Part shown: in pieces, positions 1 to 11,682 of the stretch
How positions within the stretch are numbered: the stretch's first letter is position 1
How the letters are laid out: every line of letters begins with the position of its first letter
DNA from: Lathyrus oleraceus
Lineage: Eukaryota; Streptophyta; Magnoliopsida; Fabales; Fabaceae
Length of the DNA stretch: 64,000 nt
Assembly (NCBI RefSeq): GCF_024323335.1
Contig: NC_066579.1
Location: forward strand, 245,699,575-245,763,574
Reading direction: 5' to 3'
Notes under the pieces: model-generated
The model's database searches: none
What the model was told of the DNA's origin: nothing
The model's input: the letters and a program-made list of their open reading frames with translations, nothing else
Translations under genes and position numbers: made by a program

Positions 1-1570
1 AGGACAGTTACATGTTGGTGCGTGTGTGTGTGTATTAACTACAGGAGGTTAAACATCGTGACTAGAAAGGACCATTTCCCTTTGCCATTCATTGATCAAA
101 TGTTGGAAAGGCTAGCCGATCATGACTACTACTATTTTCTAGATGGATACTCCGGGTATAATCAGATTGATGTTGCTCCAGAAGACTAAGAGAAGATGAC
201 ATTCAGATGCCCTTATGGCGTGTTTGCATACAGAAGAATGCCATTCGGGCCGTGTAATGCTCCAACCACTTTCCAATGTTGCATGACTTCCATCTTTCCT
301 GACATGCTTGAAAAGCATATAGAAGTGTTCATGGATGACTTTTTAGTCTTTGGATCCTCGTTTGGTAACTGTTTAACTAACCTTTGTCTTGTTTTAGACA
401 GGTGCCAGAAAATAAATTTAATTCTGAATTGGGAGAAATGTCATTTCATGGTGCAAGAAGGAATAGTCTTGGGTCACAAAATTTCCTACAAGGGAATTGA
501 AGTCGGCTAAGCAAAAGTGGAAGTGATATCTAAACTCCCGCCTCCGGTTAACGAGAAAGGTATCAGGAGTTTCTTAGGACACACGGGTTTTTACCGCAGG
601 TTCATAAGAGATTTATCTAAAATAGCAAAACCGCTGACCACTCTATTCGTCAAGGATAAGGCTTTTACGTTTGATGGAGAATGCACCACAACTATTGAGA
701 CATTGAAAAACAAATTAATTTCAGCACCGATTATTATTGCCCCAGATTGGTATCTTCCGTTTGAGATCATGTGTGATGCTAGTGATATTGTTGTAGGGGC
801 AATTCTAGGACAACGAAGAGAGAAGTTGCTACATGTCATTTACTATGCTATTGATGTGCTAAACCTTGCACATATGAACTATGCAACTACTTAGAAGAAG
901 TTATTGGTCGTGGTTTTTCAATTTGACAAATTTCGACAATACCTGTTAGGATTGAAGGTCGTCGTTTATACTAACCATGCTGCTTTGAAATACTTACTTG
1001 CTAGACAGGATTCTAAGCCAAGGCTTCTAAGGTGGATCTTACTCCTCCAAGAATTTGATGTGGAGATTAGGGACAAAAGGGGATGTGAAAACACCATAGC
1101 CGATCATTTGTCTCAAATGTCTCCAATTGAAGAAACGGAAGACAAGAGACCAATAAAGGATGAGTTTGGTGATGAAAACATCCTAGTTGTCATCGGTATC
1201 CCGTGGTTCGCAGACTATGCGAATTATTTGGTAGGTGGTGTAATCCCTAATGATTTTGATTCTAACAAGAAGAAAAAGTTTTTCATGATTGCAGGTTCTA
1301 CTTATGGGATGAATCATTCCTATATAAGAGAGGAGTAGATGGGCTAGTCAAAAAATGCGTCCCGGAGGAGGATCAAAGGGATGTTATTAGATCCTGTCAT
1401 GACTCGAATTATGGAGGATACTTCAGTGGTGACAGAACAACAGCTAAAGTCCTTCAATTGGGTATACATTGGCCCACACTGTTCAAAGATTCCCAAGACA
1501 TAGTCAAGGAGTGTGACAAATGTCAAAGAATAGGAAATATTTCTAAGAGAAATCAAATGCCGCAGAACAT
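1..1570 (+). pseudogene. Ty3/gypsy Athila-lineage pol fragment (RT, RNase H, start of integrase)
   Basis: This piece encodes the middle of a retrotransposon polyprotein. The RT palm is readable from base 1 in frame 1: FPLPFIDQMLERLA, then DGYSGYNQI, the PFGPCNAPTTFQ block and the catalytic FMDD near 330-341. RNase H follows (CDASDIVVGAILGQ at about 769-810; TNHAALKYL; the ADHLSQ end). The integrase HHCC zinc finger covers about 1390-1530 (HDSNYGG, CDKCQR). The wording is typical of the Athila lineage. It is dead: in-frame stops lie at 187-189, 508-510 and 892-894, and a frameshift near 1277 moves the integrase into another frame. It has no 5' end because the window starts inside RT, and it stops abruptly at about 1570 where non-coding LTR-like DNA begins. 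The first RT block contains a GT-rich expansion at 20-37. Confidence 0.85.
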
Positions 1571-3569
1571 GTAAGCAAACTTAGATGACCTGAGATAACT
1601 CCGGTCATCTTCCCCGATGATCCCACACTGGAGTTTCATCATTTTGTAAATTCAGAGCATGAGACTACTACCAATGTGATCGCCTCCTCGTCATGAATAC
1701 AACCTCATGCTCAAAATTCATTTATCTAAACTGAGCATGGAGAATTTCAGAGAAGTTTCATAAGCAAGCAAGCCACAAAAAATTAAATTAAATGGTGAAC
1801 ACGATCAATCAACACCAGATAAGTTAGGGGAAAGCATCAGAGAGTGAAGGACTACAATGAGGTAACTTGTTTGAGTTCAAATGATGCTCAGAACTACCTT
1901 GTCAAAATGATCATAAGTTGAAGAAACTTGATTTGGTCAGGGCACTTCATAAGGTCTTAGAGCTTCGGAATTGTTGCAAAAGCTTTAGAGAAGACTGAAC
2001 GTGCTAATGGAATCAAGAAATTGGATTTAAACAAGCTGGAACTCAAAACATGATAGCTCAATTTTCTAGAAAATATTTAGAGTGAAACATGGGTTCTTTG
2101 GCTCTCAAAATCTTGTGAATAAAGCAAGCATGCTTCTCTATTTTTAGGGAAGAGATTGGTGATCTCATACGTACCAAATGATGCTCAATTCGTGCAAAAC
2201 AAATTTGATCATAATTTGTGAAAAGTGTAACTTGCAATCCATCAAAACCCAGCCAAATCATGCGTTTTAAGAGTCATTTAACTTCTGGATATTTGGTTAA
2301 AAATGTTTAGGTCCAAACGCGTGGTAATTTGGCTTGTAATTGAGATTACTGAAATTCAAATTTTGGATCATGGTGATTTCTTTAGTTCCAAGTCTCCATG
2401 TTCAACTCAATGGGGCATCTTGCTCAAGAAGGGTTTTGATCCCAATATTCTTGCAATGTGGTGACGTCATATCAAAGATCACAATAGGCCAAGAAAGGTT
2501 GCATTTGGATGCTTAAGCATAAATTTATGACATGTTGAAGGTGACACAAAAATCTAGTCGTGTAACTTATAAAATTCTAAGTCTCAAATGGCTGAAAATG
2601 ACCTATAATGTATCAAAGAATTCCATGGTCTTCCAAGCATAATTTGACTTTAATCCCTGAAGAAAACTTATATAGGGCATCACAAGTTATATTGTGCAAA
2701 AGAATCAGGCTCAAATGTTGAAAATTGGAGAAGTTATAATCCTTGAAAGTTGAGAAAAAGTCACTTGAAAATAGGTCAAATTTCACTAAGTCTACAAATG
2801 ACCTATAATGTCTCCAAACTTTTGATGATCCTCAAAGTATAATTGGCTCTTGTTATGTAAATAAAATTGTAGTGGATAATGAGAAGAGTCGTATGCAAAA
2901 AGAAGCATTCAAAAATTTTGAGAATTGAAGGAGTTGTAATCCTTTGAACTTTGACTTCAAATGTTGACTTTTTTTGTCAAACCTCTTGGAATAAACTTGT
3001 GTACTTAGACTTTTCTTGCATTTAAAGGTACATGGATGATCATATGAACTTAAAATAATATGTCCTTGAATGTATTTTGACTGAATTGCTTAAAGTTTGA
3101 GGTATCATGTTGAAGAAGGCATGGAAGTAAACACATGAACCTTTGACTTCTCTTGAGAAATAAGCAACAAAACTTTGAAATGATTTTGATCACAATGAGC
3201 TTGAAAGATGCTTGAGAGCCTTAGATATCATGCTTTGAATGATAGCCCTTTGAGAATCAATGGTTGAACACACTTTGCTGAGGAATCAAAGAAAACCCTA
3301 GCTAAGGAGCCATGCTTGATACTCTTGATGAAAAGCCTTACCTTGCACAATAAACTTAAAGACAAAAAACATATTTTTGCTATTTTGATTAGTGGTTAGA
3401 TAAGCAATGAATCATATAAACATAAAGGTAAAATACTAACAAAGAGGTGCTTGATGATCCCTGCAAAAGGAAAACCCCAAAGATGAAAGGGAGAGGACAA
3501 ATATGTGATCTTGTTGTAGCAAGGAAGCAAATGACATATGGGACCTTAGGGTTAAAAATTAGGGTGTGA
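1571..3569 (-). repeat. Ogre/Tat-type LTR fragment, minus orientation
   Basis: AT-rich and without a coding region. Read on the minus strand, its right end starts TGTCACACCCTAATTTTTAA and closely parallels the start of the Ogre #1 LTR (TGTAAGACCCTAATTTTGAC at 11683), including a following 'CCTAAGGTCCC' stretch. The phrase 'gacctataatgt' recurs (about 2605 and 2805) and is also found, inverted, in the Ogre LTRs at 12420-12620 and 30355-30545. I read it as the first 2 kb of an LTR from a third Ogre subfamily, truncated where it meets the Athila pol fragment. The left boundary is approximate and no partner LTR is visible. Confidence 0.5.
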
Positions 3570-4969
3570 CACTAACTAATTGTCCCATGCCCTAACACTT
3601 ACCCTAGGTAGTTACTAAGTAACCTACTCACTAACTTTATAACTAACTTACAACAAACTAACTTCCTAACCATCTCAAGTTAGTTAAAAAGTTCTATAAC
3701 TAACCTTAAACCCTAGCCTTAAACTCAATCATAATTGACTCTAACTGTCTAATGCCATGTGTACCAGTTCAATTACTAAATTGCCCCTAGGTAGTTTTTT
3801 CCCTCCAGAGTTAGATTCAAACCTTAATAACTAATAACTACCAAACAAACACGCATTTCCTTCAAATTCTACACTAAATCACGACCAAAACTAACACAAT
3901 CTCTATTTAGTTCTCGCATTCACTAACACACAATATAACCAACTTTTCAAATTAATCTCCATCTTTGATTAAATCTTACCTAGGATTACCATCTAGGGGT
4001 TATGACCCTCTCATTCCTAGCTGTTTGTAACTGAATTTCCCTCTAAGTTCCCCTCAACATTCATCTATATAAACGCAACACTCCTTGATTCATGAAAAAG
4101 CATTAATTCACCTACTAAAACTCTGCCAAAACTCTCAACTAAACCCTCACAAAAGCTCTTGTTTTACCATTGATAAGAGTTTCACATTCAAGCTCATAAT
4201 CAATTAAGTTAAAACTCCATCCTACAACCCTAACTCAGTTGTTCATCATCACCACCACTACAAATGCGATTTAGCTTCCCAAACTGCTTCTAATCTCAAT
4301 CCCAACCTAACTCTAACAAGCAACTATTTACTTGAGCATGTGGTCTTGCTCCTCTGGGTTTCAATCAACATCTTCCCCAATTCCTACTTTGACCAAAGCA
4401 TTCCTTCACTTTGTGGGTAAGCCTTGAATTTCAATTTTCTTCATCCTTTTGCACTTTTCTCTTCACCATGTTGTAAACCATGAATTGCTGAGTAAAGACC
4501 CTAAGATTTTGCTATGAATTCATGGATGTATGTTGTTTAAATTTTGTTTGAAAGTTTTTAGGGTTTTTATGAGTTAAGGGATAAAAAAAAGAGAGTGAGA
4601 TTCATAAAGTATAGAGTTCAAAGATGGAAAGAGGGTAAAGAGAGGAGTCTGATGGTGGTAGTTTGGTCTAGTTCTGGGCTCCGTCGCTGGAGGCAATTTC
4701 CGGCGTGGCAGAGTGATTTAAGGTGAAGTAGGACATAAGAGACGATGGAGAGAAAGGCTGAGTAGAATAGTGTGAATGAGGGAATGTTCTTTCCCTTTTC
4801 CCCTTTCTGATTCCCACATGGGCTTGAAGCAAGGCCCAAAGGCCTTGCTTCATACACACCCCTTTTCCTTGCTGACCCCCTAGTTCTGAATCAAACAAGA
4901 CAAAGAAAGCTTGGGCATCAAACCCCATGGGCCAAGAGCCCATTTACTCCTTCTCACTCCCTCTTTCTT
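3570..4969. other. Non-coding LTR-like segment with a plus-strand TATA box
   Basis: No convincing gene. On the plus strand there is a good TATA box (tatataaa, 4066-4073) followed by a C/A-rich leader of the kind seen downstream of the TATA boxes in the Ogre LTRs. A short GC-richer patch near 4675-4710 (cgtcgctgg ... ccggcgtgg) resembles the 'ccggcgccgg' patch of the Ogre LTRs. It may be the U3/R part of another LTR, but neither end is clear. Short open frames on the minus strand near 4618-4943 have no recognisable protein features. Confidence 0.3.
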
Positions 4970-6011
4970 TGTCACACCCCCTGGCAGATTTCTTTTTTAA
5001 TTATTTATTTCATTTTCTATTTTTCTTTTAATACACGAAATTTGGTTATAATTAGGGATTATTTTCTTAATTAATTTTAGTCTTAATTTCTAAATTATGA
5101 TTAATTTCTACATATGATTAGATTGGACTTAATTGGAAAATTAGGGTTAATACCACTAACTTTGATTTTTTTTCTATCTTTTTTATGATCTTTAATTCAC
5201 AATTTCATGATGCTTGCTTGATTCTTCTTAAAATTAGCATGACATAATCTCTGGTATGTTCCCTTAGGTTCTTTATTCAATAGAGTCGCCACTAAACTTT
5301 ATTTATTCCAAAGGAAAAGGAAAATATAGATAAAACCCAAGGGGGAAGAAAAAGGGTAAGGAAGTTAGTTATGTAAGGGGAAGATATTAACACCTCTCAT
5401 ATCTGTTGTACTCAACGGGAACCATTTTCATTATTCTTTACACTGATGGGTATTATTATATAAAGGTTACTTGTGAATGGTAAAAGAGGGGGAAATACGT
5501 TTTTTAATTAATGTGCTCGCCAAGGATTTGAACCCCCCGTGCCTACATATTCTAATAGTGCAATGAGAAAATCATAGGTTCGTAATTCGTGATAGAAAAT
5601 ACAGATTTGTTAGTTGTTTTAAGGGAACAATTATAGTCATATCCTAGAAGTATGTAGATGTTAGATGATTATGATCCTTGTTCGGATGCTCTAAGATTTT
5701 AGTTTGGCTGCTAAGGAATAGATAATAATAGTTATTTTAAGAAACGAAGAGAAAAATGTTTTGAAAAAGGTTTGTGTGATAAAAGAAAGAGAAAGAGTTG
5801 CTTGAATTGAAAAAGAGTTGTGAAATGAGAAAAGTGTTGTCTTGGATGTTGAAAGTTTTATTTGTACCAAGATTGTGTTGTTTGAATCCATATGACAGGT
5901 GTGTCTAAACCAAAGACTATGGCGTTTAACTAATAGATGATGGTTAGCCAATGCAAAGTTGTAGAGTTTTATCAAGATTTGGGGATCAAGACCTATGAAT
6001 AGGTTTTTGCC
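4970..6011 (-). repeat. 3' part of an Ogre-type LTR, minus orientation
   Basis: The plus-strand text starts tgtcacacccc. From 5282 (agagtcgccact) it follows the same order of motifs as the better preserved minus-strand LTR at 24256-24440: gagtcgccac, a G/A-rich stretch, a 'ggtattagcacc'-like phrase and a 'gtactctacggga'-like phrase (here 'gatattaacacc' and 'gtactcaacggga' near 5385-5420). This supports an Ogre-lineage LTR 3' region in minus orientation. It is old and diverged. No PBS is visible to its left. Short open frames at 5691-5975 look accidental. Confidence 0.45.
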
Positions 6012-6395
6012 TAAGCACCGAGTCCGACAAGGAAAACGAGCAAGAGAAGGGTTTGTCTAAGCACTGGGTCTAATAAGACAAACATGCACAAAAGGGGGTT
6101 TGCCTAAGCACTAGGCTGACAAGGCAAACATCCATGAGAATGGGGGTTGCCTAGGCACGAGGTCTTGTAAGGAAAACATGCATGAAAAAAGGAGTTTTCC
6201 TAAGCACCGGGTTTGAAAAGGCAAACATGCATGAGAAGAGGGTTTTCCTAAGCATGAGGTTTGACAAGGCAAACATGCGTACAAAAGAAATTTTTCCTAA
6301 GCATTCAGTCTGATAAGGAAAATATGCATGAGAAAAGGGTTTGCTAAGCACTAGGTCAGATGAGGCAAACATGCATGAGAAGAGGGTTTGCCTAA
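6012..6395. repeat. Minisatellite, about 8 copies of a 47-48 bp unit
   Basis: Eight imperfect tandem copies of a unit close to 'ggtttgcctaagcac' + 'yaggtctgacaagg' + 'caaacatgcatgagaagag'. The unit starts recur near 6012, 6050, 6098, 6145, 6194, 6241, 6289 and 6339. Each unit has short complementary arms (ttgcctaa.../...aggcaa), so each could fold as a hairpin. It directly adjoins the minus-oriented Ogre-type LTR piece and probably belongs to it. An open frame across it on the minus strand is a by-product of the repeat. Confidence 0.8.
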
Positions 6396-7786
6396 TGATC
6401 GGTAAATTAGAAAGTGTACTAATCTGTCAATGTAGTAATAAAAGGGGGAAATCCCCATTATCGATCTCAAGGACTGCTTGGCAATACAGAGTTCTGGATT
6501 AATTTGAATTAAACAAAAGTTTGGGTGTTTGGTATTGGTTTGATGAAAGAAGTCTTCAATCACTTAAAGCTCATGAAAATATTGATCCACCTTAAAAAAT
6601 TAATTTTTCAATCTTCTACTCTTGTTTCTGTCATCAAAATTCGTCCCAAAATCAGTCTAAACCTCAAAAAATCACTTTCTGCCTTTAAATTCTCGAAATT
6701 GGGCTTTTTTGCAATTCTGGGTGCCCATACGTGTATGGGGGTACCATATGCGTATGGGGAAGCTAAAACATGCATTTTGGGTGTTTCATACGTGTATAGT
6801 GCGTATGAAGGGCATACCATACACGTATGGGGGAAGACCGTATGCGTATGGGGTCAGACCATACGCGTATAGGCAGAAGCGTGCATTTTTCAGATATGAT
6901 ACACATATGACCAATTTGATATGCATATGGGCAGAAAACTACGGATTAGCTTTTGGTGTCTTCACAAAAGTTGTAGCCCTGTATGTTAGCTTTAATTTGT
7001 CACCGGTTCCACGTCATTCCAAGTTACGATGCTCTATTTATGATCCAAATACCATACATCTATCATGATGTAAAACATGATGAAAAATATATTTTCCCAT
7101 TTTTTATGAAAATTCTCCGTGTTCCTTTTTTGACCATGTCATTGACTTCCTACGACCTACAAAACATGTTAACCTTCCCAACATGATCAAAAATACTAGG
7201 AATGATTAAAACATAGATAAATATGAAATTAAAGAAACTGACATAGAAACCACTTAAACTATATGAAAAATACAAATAACTCGCATACTTTCACATGTTA
7301 AAATGATAATAACTATATCATAAATGATGACTGATAACAACCCCAAACTTAGCTTGTTGCTTGTTCTCAAACAACTTTAAGTATAAAGAACTCATGTCAC
7401 TCCCAAATGAAAGAAAAACTTTTCATGTTCTACAATACCTCTAAGATCTTCTATGACCCTCATTTGTTGATACCTTCGTTTTTTGTTGGATTATCGATGT
7501 CGAGTGATTGGCCACACCTTTACTTAAAAGTATTGCTTCACCTGTCATCTCAACTCACACTCTCACCAAATCTCTCGGGTGTTATTGTGTTTTTAACTCA
7601 AAATTCATAATACGTAATACCATATCATAGGCTTGAATACATTCTTTTTTGATGTCAAGGTGCACGATACACACACTCTTTGAGGTCTTTATGGTTGTAA
7701 CGGGGATAAGGTTAAGGTGGGATAATTTTGGAAATATAGGCTAAGAGTCAGAGTCAATATGATTGTTATCTTTACTATGCTCCTTC
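6396..7786. other. Non-coding retroelement DNA with a palindrome array at 6724-6935
   Basis: I see no gene. The segment starts with a sequence around 'atcgatctcaaggactgcttggcaatac' (6462-6490), which I associate with untranslated parts of legume retroelements without being able to name the family. The distinctive part is 6724-6935, with about eight copies of a CCATAYGCGTATGG-like palindrome: 6724-6739, 6744-6757, 6787-6808 (interrupted), 6817-6830, 6838-6851, 6859-6873, 6897-6912 and 6919-6933. The rest (6936-7786) is unremarkable AT-rich DNA containing 'aaccccaaacttagcttgttgcttg' near 7340. Open frames here (for example 6525-6872 and 6709-7068) are driven by the repeat and are not supported as genes. 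Confidence 0.5.
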
Positions 7787-8879
7787 TGATGGATCAATGC
7801 TAGAAGTCTTCTCTTGCACTTATAAGAACAAGATTCTATGTCTACAATTCATCTTTAAGGTTTTGATGATAACAAAGGATGAAACAAATTGGTACCCTAA
7901 CATAATTTATCTAAGTGTCAGGACTCTAATCGAAAAAGGGTTAGATAGACATATATCGGATATACATGAATGTCCAGAATGACCACTTAGAAGTTATTCA
8001 AGCAGAGGTTCTGATGCTGAACAAAAGAAAGCGTACAAGTTCTACGTAGAAAGAAGTATCAGACGCTCTGACTCTGAACAGTGCACTCCAGGATCTGATG
8101 TTTTTCACTCCGAAGAAATCACTATCAGATAGACATCAAGAGCCTCTGAAGTCAATTAGCTTTAAGTAAATATCTGAAGATACACATGCTGAACAGAAAC
8201 ATCTGAGCTCTGCGTACTCTGACTCAGAACGACCACCAAGACTTAGCTGCGAAGTCTTCCGCTTTTGGAAAGAATCTATTTTTGGAAGAGAGTTAACGCG
8301 CTCCTAAATTTTTATGGAAAGGACAAAGAGATTAATGACATTAAAAGTCTATCATTTCAAGATTTCCTCATCCAACGGTCTCTTCCTCAAAACTCTATAT
8401 AAAGGATGGATCATCTTCATAACAAGAAAACTAAGCACACGAGAATACTGCAAACAAATCAATTCTCTTTTATTCTTCTTCATTCTATTTCACACGAGTT
8501 GTTGCTCTAAGTGTGAAATACTTCTGTTCTCATATTGTGTAACTTCTGCTTACCTAGAAGCACTAAGCATATAACTGTATTTTTCATTACTTGCTGAATA
8601 TTCCTCAAGTGACGTGTGAAGTCTGTAAACTTGACAGGACTAAGAGATCTTTATCTACTTAGACGCTCTGTGTTATAATCTTTCATTATTAGTGGATTAA
8701 GTCCTTGATAAAGGCGAAATCACCTTGGCTGGGTGGACTGGAGTAGCTTTGAATTTCAAGGGAACCAGGATAAACTTTTGTGTTGATAGCATTATTTTTC
8801 GCGTGTGTTTTATTTGCAAAAGTTTTTATTATCTGGAGAAACAATTCAAACCCACCTTTCTTGTTTTTCTCTACCTTCA
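7787..8879 (+). mobile_element. 5' LTR of a Ty1/copia (SIRE/Maximus-like) element
   Basis: The right end is fixed by the primer binding site: the LTR ends ...ccttca at 8879, two bases before TGGTATCAGAGC. The left end is inferred from a TGATGG start at 7787, giving about 1.09 kb. The LTR contains repeated 'tctgatgctgaac'-like and 'gctctgactctgaac'-like phrases, and a TATA box (tatataaa, 8396-8403) about 480 bp before its end, which should drive transcription of the element. The partner LTR lies beyond the right edge of the window, because the element resumes at 62465 and runs off. Confidence 0.65.
8396..8403 (+). promoter_or_regulatory. TATA box in copia 5' LTR
   Basis: tatataaa in a pyrimidine-rich context, followed within about 60 bases by a C/T-rich region suitable for initiation. 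Its position inside an LTR upstream of a PBS fits the U3/R boundary of a plant retrotransposon. The assignment is by motif and position only. Confidence 0.6.
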
Positions 8880-8881
8880 AT

Positions 8882-8893
8882 TGGTATCAGAGC
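8882..8893 (+). promoter_or_regulatory. Primer binding site, initiator tRNA-Met type (copia)
   Basis: TGGTATCAGAGC is complementary to the 3' end of plant initiator tRNA-Met, the usual primer of Ty1/copia and many Ty3/gypsy elements. It lies two bases after the LTR end and about 70 bases before the gag start codon. Confidence 0.9.
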
Positions 8894-8963
8894 TTCGGCT
8901 CTGTTATTCATTTTCTAATCAAACATTTAATAGTGTAGAGAGATCCAGCGTGATAAAAACACT

Positions 8964-11682
8964 ATGGCCAACACCCATGAAAGAGACAGTTACAATGCCA
9001 AACATCCAGTTTTTGATGGAGAAAAGTTTGATTATTGGAAAAACAGAATTGAAAGTTTCTTTCTGGGTTATGACGTTGACCTATGGGACATAGTTACTAT
9101 TGGCTATGTACCTCTTGTATCTGATACCGGTATTTCTATTGCCAGAAACAAGATGACAGATGACCAGAAGCGTGATTTCAAAAATCACCACAAATCCAAA
9201 ACAATATTGTTGAATGCCATTTCCTACAATGAATATGAAAAGATCACCAACAGGGAAACCACTAAAGAAATACTTGACTCCCTAAAGATAACCCACGAAG
9301 GCAATTCACAAGTTAAAGAGACAAAGGCTTTGGCTCTAATTCATAAATATGAAGCCTTCAAGATGGAGGACGATGAAGCTATAGAGGTAATGTTTTCTAG
9401 ATTTCAAACTTTAAATGCAGGACTAAAGATTTTGGACAAAGGCTACACAACTGCAGATCATGTCAAAAAGATTATCAAAAGCTTGCCAAAGAAGTGGAGA
9501 CATATGGTCACTGCATTGAAACTATCAAAGGATCTGAACAACATAAGCCTGGAAGAACTCGTCAGCTCCCTCGGGAGTCACGAGATAGGACTTGAGGAAG
9601 ATGAGCCCCAAAATAAAATCAAATATGTAGCTTTGAAGTCCAGATCTGAGAGATGCAAACCAGAAAGGAACAAAGCCCTTCAAGCTGAAGAAGATAATGA
9701 GGACTTTGAAAAGGATGGTTCTGATGAGGAGGAAGAGTCATCCTTTCTAACCAGAAGAGTAAAATAACTCTGGAGAAAAAGGAATAACAACTTCAGAAGA
9801 CCAAGACCCAAGGGAGATCGCTCAGAATCAACTTCTAGAGGAAAATCAAACAAAGAGGTAACAGGCTATGAATGTAAAGAACCAGGTCACTATAGAAACG
9901 AATGCCTAAAGCTTAATAAAGAAAGCTCCAGAAGAGAGGGATTCAAGAAAAATCCCTTCAAAACTAAGAAGGGACTCATGGCCACCTGGGATGACTCTGA
10001 ATCTGATGCCTCAGAATCAGACTCTGAAGAAGAACAGGAAAATGTTGCATTCATGGCTACCACATCTAGAAGCTCATCAGAAAGAGAATCCGATCCTGGA
10101 GAGGTATTTTCTGATTTGTCTCGCTCTGACCTTAAATCTTGCCTATCTGAATCTCTAAACTCATATCAGAAACTTCGATAAAAATTTAAAGCTTTAAAAA
10201 GGGTTCTTGAAGGAACCATTGAATAATGTGATAAGCTTGAGATATAAGTTTCTGAATTAAAAGATGACATTCTGATTTTGGAAAAAGAAAATGAGTTTAC
10301 AAATAAACAATGTATTAAACTTGAAGAAGCTTTATCTCAATCCCCACAGACTTCTAACACAATTATATATAAATACGAAAAGGCTTTTCAAAAGTTTCTG
10401 AAAAATGGAATAGAAAGAAGCAGAATGGCCTCTATGATTTATGGAGTCAGTCAGAATAAGAAAAGAGGAACATGATATGATTATAATGAAGACAAACACA
10501 TATCTTCTGCAGATGATAAACCTAAATCCCTATTTTCTTATCACTACACACATGCACAAAAACAAAATTTTACTAATGCTAGAAAACCCAAAGTTTCAAG
10601 AAACTCTGGGAGAACTAATCACAAAGGACCCAAAAATTTATGGGAACCAAAGGATAAAATAGTTTATGTTGCAAATATCCTATGCAACAGAGTTAAGACA
10701 CCAATCATGGTACCTGGACTGTGGATGCTCACGACACATGACAGGAAGAAAGCATATGTTCCAAAGCCTAGAACTTAAAGATGTTGGCTTCATAGGTTTC
10801 AGAGGAAATCAGAAAGGAAGAATCAGAGGCTCTGGAACTATTGATAATGGATATCTTCCCTCTATATCTGATGTTCTCTTTGTAGAAGGATTAATGCATA
10901 ACTTGTTATCAATAAGTCAATTAAGTGATAACGGTTATGATATAATCTTCAATCAAAAAAACATGTAAAGCAATTAATCAAAATAATGGAACAGTTCTAT
11001 TCACTGGCAAGAGGAAAAACAACATCTACAAAATTAATCTTTTAGATCTAAAAGATCAAAATGTAAAATGTAAAATGTTTAATGTCTGTAAACGAATAGG
11101 AATGGGTATGGCATGGACGCTTGGACCACATTAGCATGAGAATGATTTCTCAGCTAAATAAACTCGAGTTAGTCAGAGGTCTACCTAAATTGAAGTTCTC
11201 TTCAGATGCTCTGTGTGAGGCATGTATGAAAGGAAAATTTTCATAAACTTCTTTTAAAAAGAAAAATGTTGTTTCTACCTCTAAGCCTCTTGGACTTCTT
11301 CACATTGACCTATTTGGACCTGTTAAGACAGCTTCAGTCAATGGAAAGAAGTATGGACTGGTCATTGTTGATGATTTTAGTCGTTGGACATGGGTAAAAT
11401 TTCTAAAGCACAAAAATGAGTCACATTCTGTATTCACTAGCTTCTGTTCTAAAGTGCAAAACGAATTTGACTCTAAAATCATCAAAGTCAGAAGTGATCA
11501 TGGTGGCGAATTCGAAAATAAGTTCTTTGAGGAACTTTTTGATACAAATGGAATATCCCATGATTTCTCCTGTCCTAAAACTCCAAAACAAAATGGGGTT
11601 GTAGAAAGGAAGAATAAGACACTCCAAGAAAAGGCCAGAACCATGATTAACGAAACAAATGTGGCTAAGCACTTTTGAGCTG
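8964..11682 (+). pseudogene. Ty1/copia gag-protease-integrase, 5' part, broken by Ogre #1
   Basis: First half of a SIRE/Maximus-like polyprotein. Gag starts at ATG 8964 (FDGEKFDYWKNRIESFF; LSKDLNNISLEELVSSL) and stays open to a stop at 9765-9767. The frame then continues through the zinc knuckle (about 9868-9905), a Ser/Asp/Glu-rich stretch (9978-10180) and more stops (10179, 10224 region). Protease lies at about 10700-10960, with WYLD then GCSRHMTG. Integrase follows in broken frames: zinc finger about 11110-11240, IDLFGPV near 11305, SDHGGEFEN near 11493, VVERKNKTLQEKAR near 11598. Two key residues are altered. The zinc knuckle reads GYECKEPGHYRNEC, with glycine where the first cysteine should be. 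The protease reads D-C-G where the family has D-S-G. The last codon before the Ogre #1 insertion (11676-11678) is tga where a tryptophan codon is expected. The reading continues at 62470. Confidence 0.85.
11678..11682. repeat. Target-site duplication, left copy (agctg) of Ogre #1
   Basis: The five bases before the Ogre #1 5' LTR are agctg. The five bases after its 3' LTR (62465-62469) are ggctg. The copia integrase reads through in frame if one copy is removed, and the right copy gives the expected tryptophan codon. The left copy therefore probably carries a later G-to-A change. One mismatch in five would be weak alone, but the matching coding flanks make it convincing. Confidence 0.85.

Noticed and set aside
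1570..3569. A complete LTR with both ends (TG at 1570 and CA at 3569)
   Set aside because: The right end is supported by similarity to Ogre LTR starts, but the left TG is a chance match at a truncation point and no TSD or partner is present.
4618..4943. Open frames on the minus strand (79 and 91 codons) as small genes
   Set aside because: They overlap each other in different frames, lie in LTR-like DNA and show no domain, signal peptide or conserved context.
6151..6372. A 73-codon frame with repeated 'MFAxSNxVLxKT' as a repeat protein
   Set aside because: It is the translation of the 48-bp minisatellite. 48 is a multiple of three, so any frame would look like a repeat protein.
6012..6395. 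CRISPR-like array
   Set aside because: Units are tandem without unique spacers, and the sequence is plant nuclear DNA.
6525..7068. Overlapping 115- and 119-codon frames
   Set aside because: They run through the palindrome array in two frames. The apparent length is due to the repeat lacking stops.
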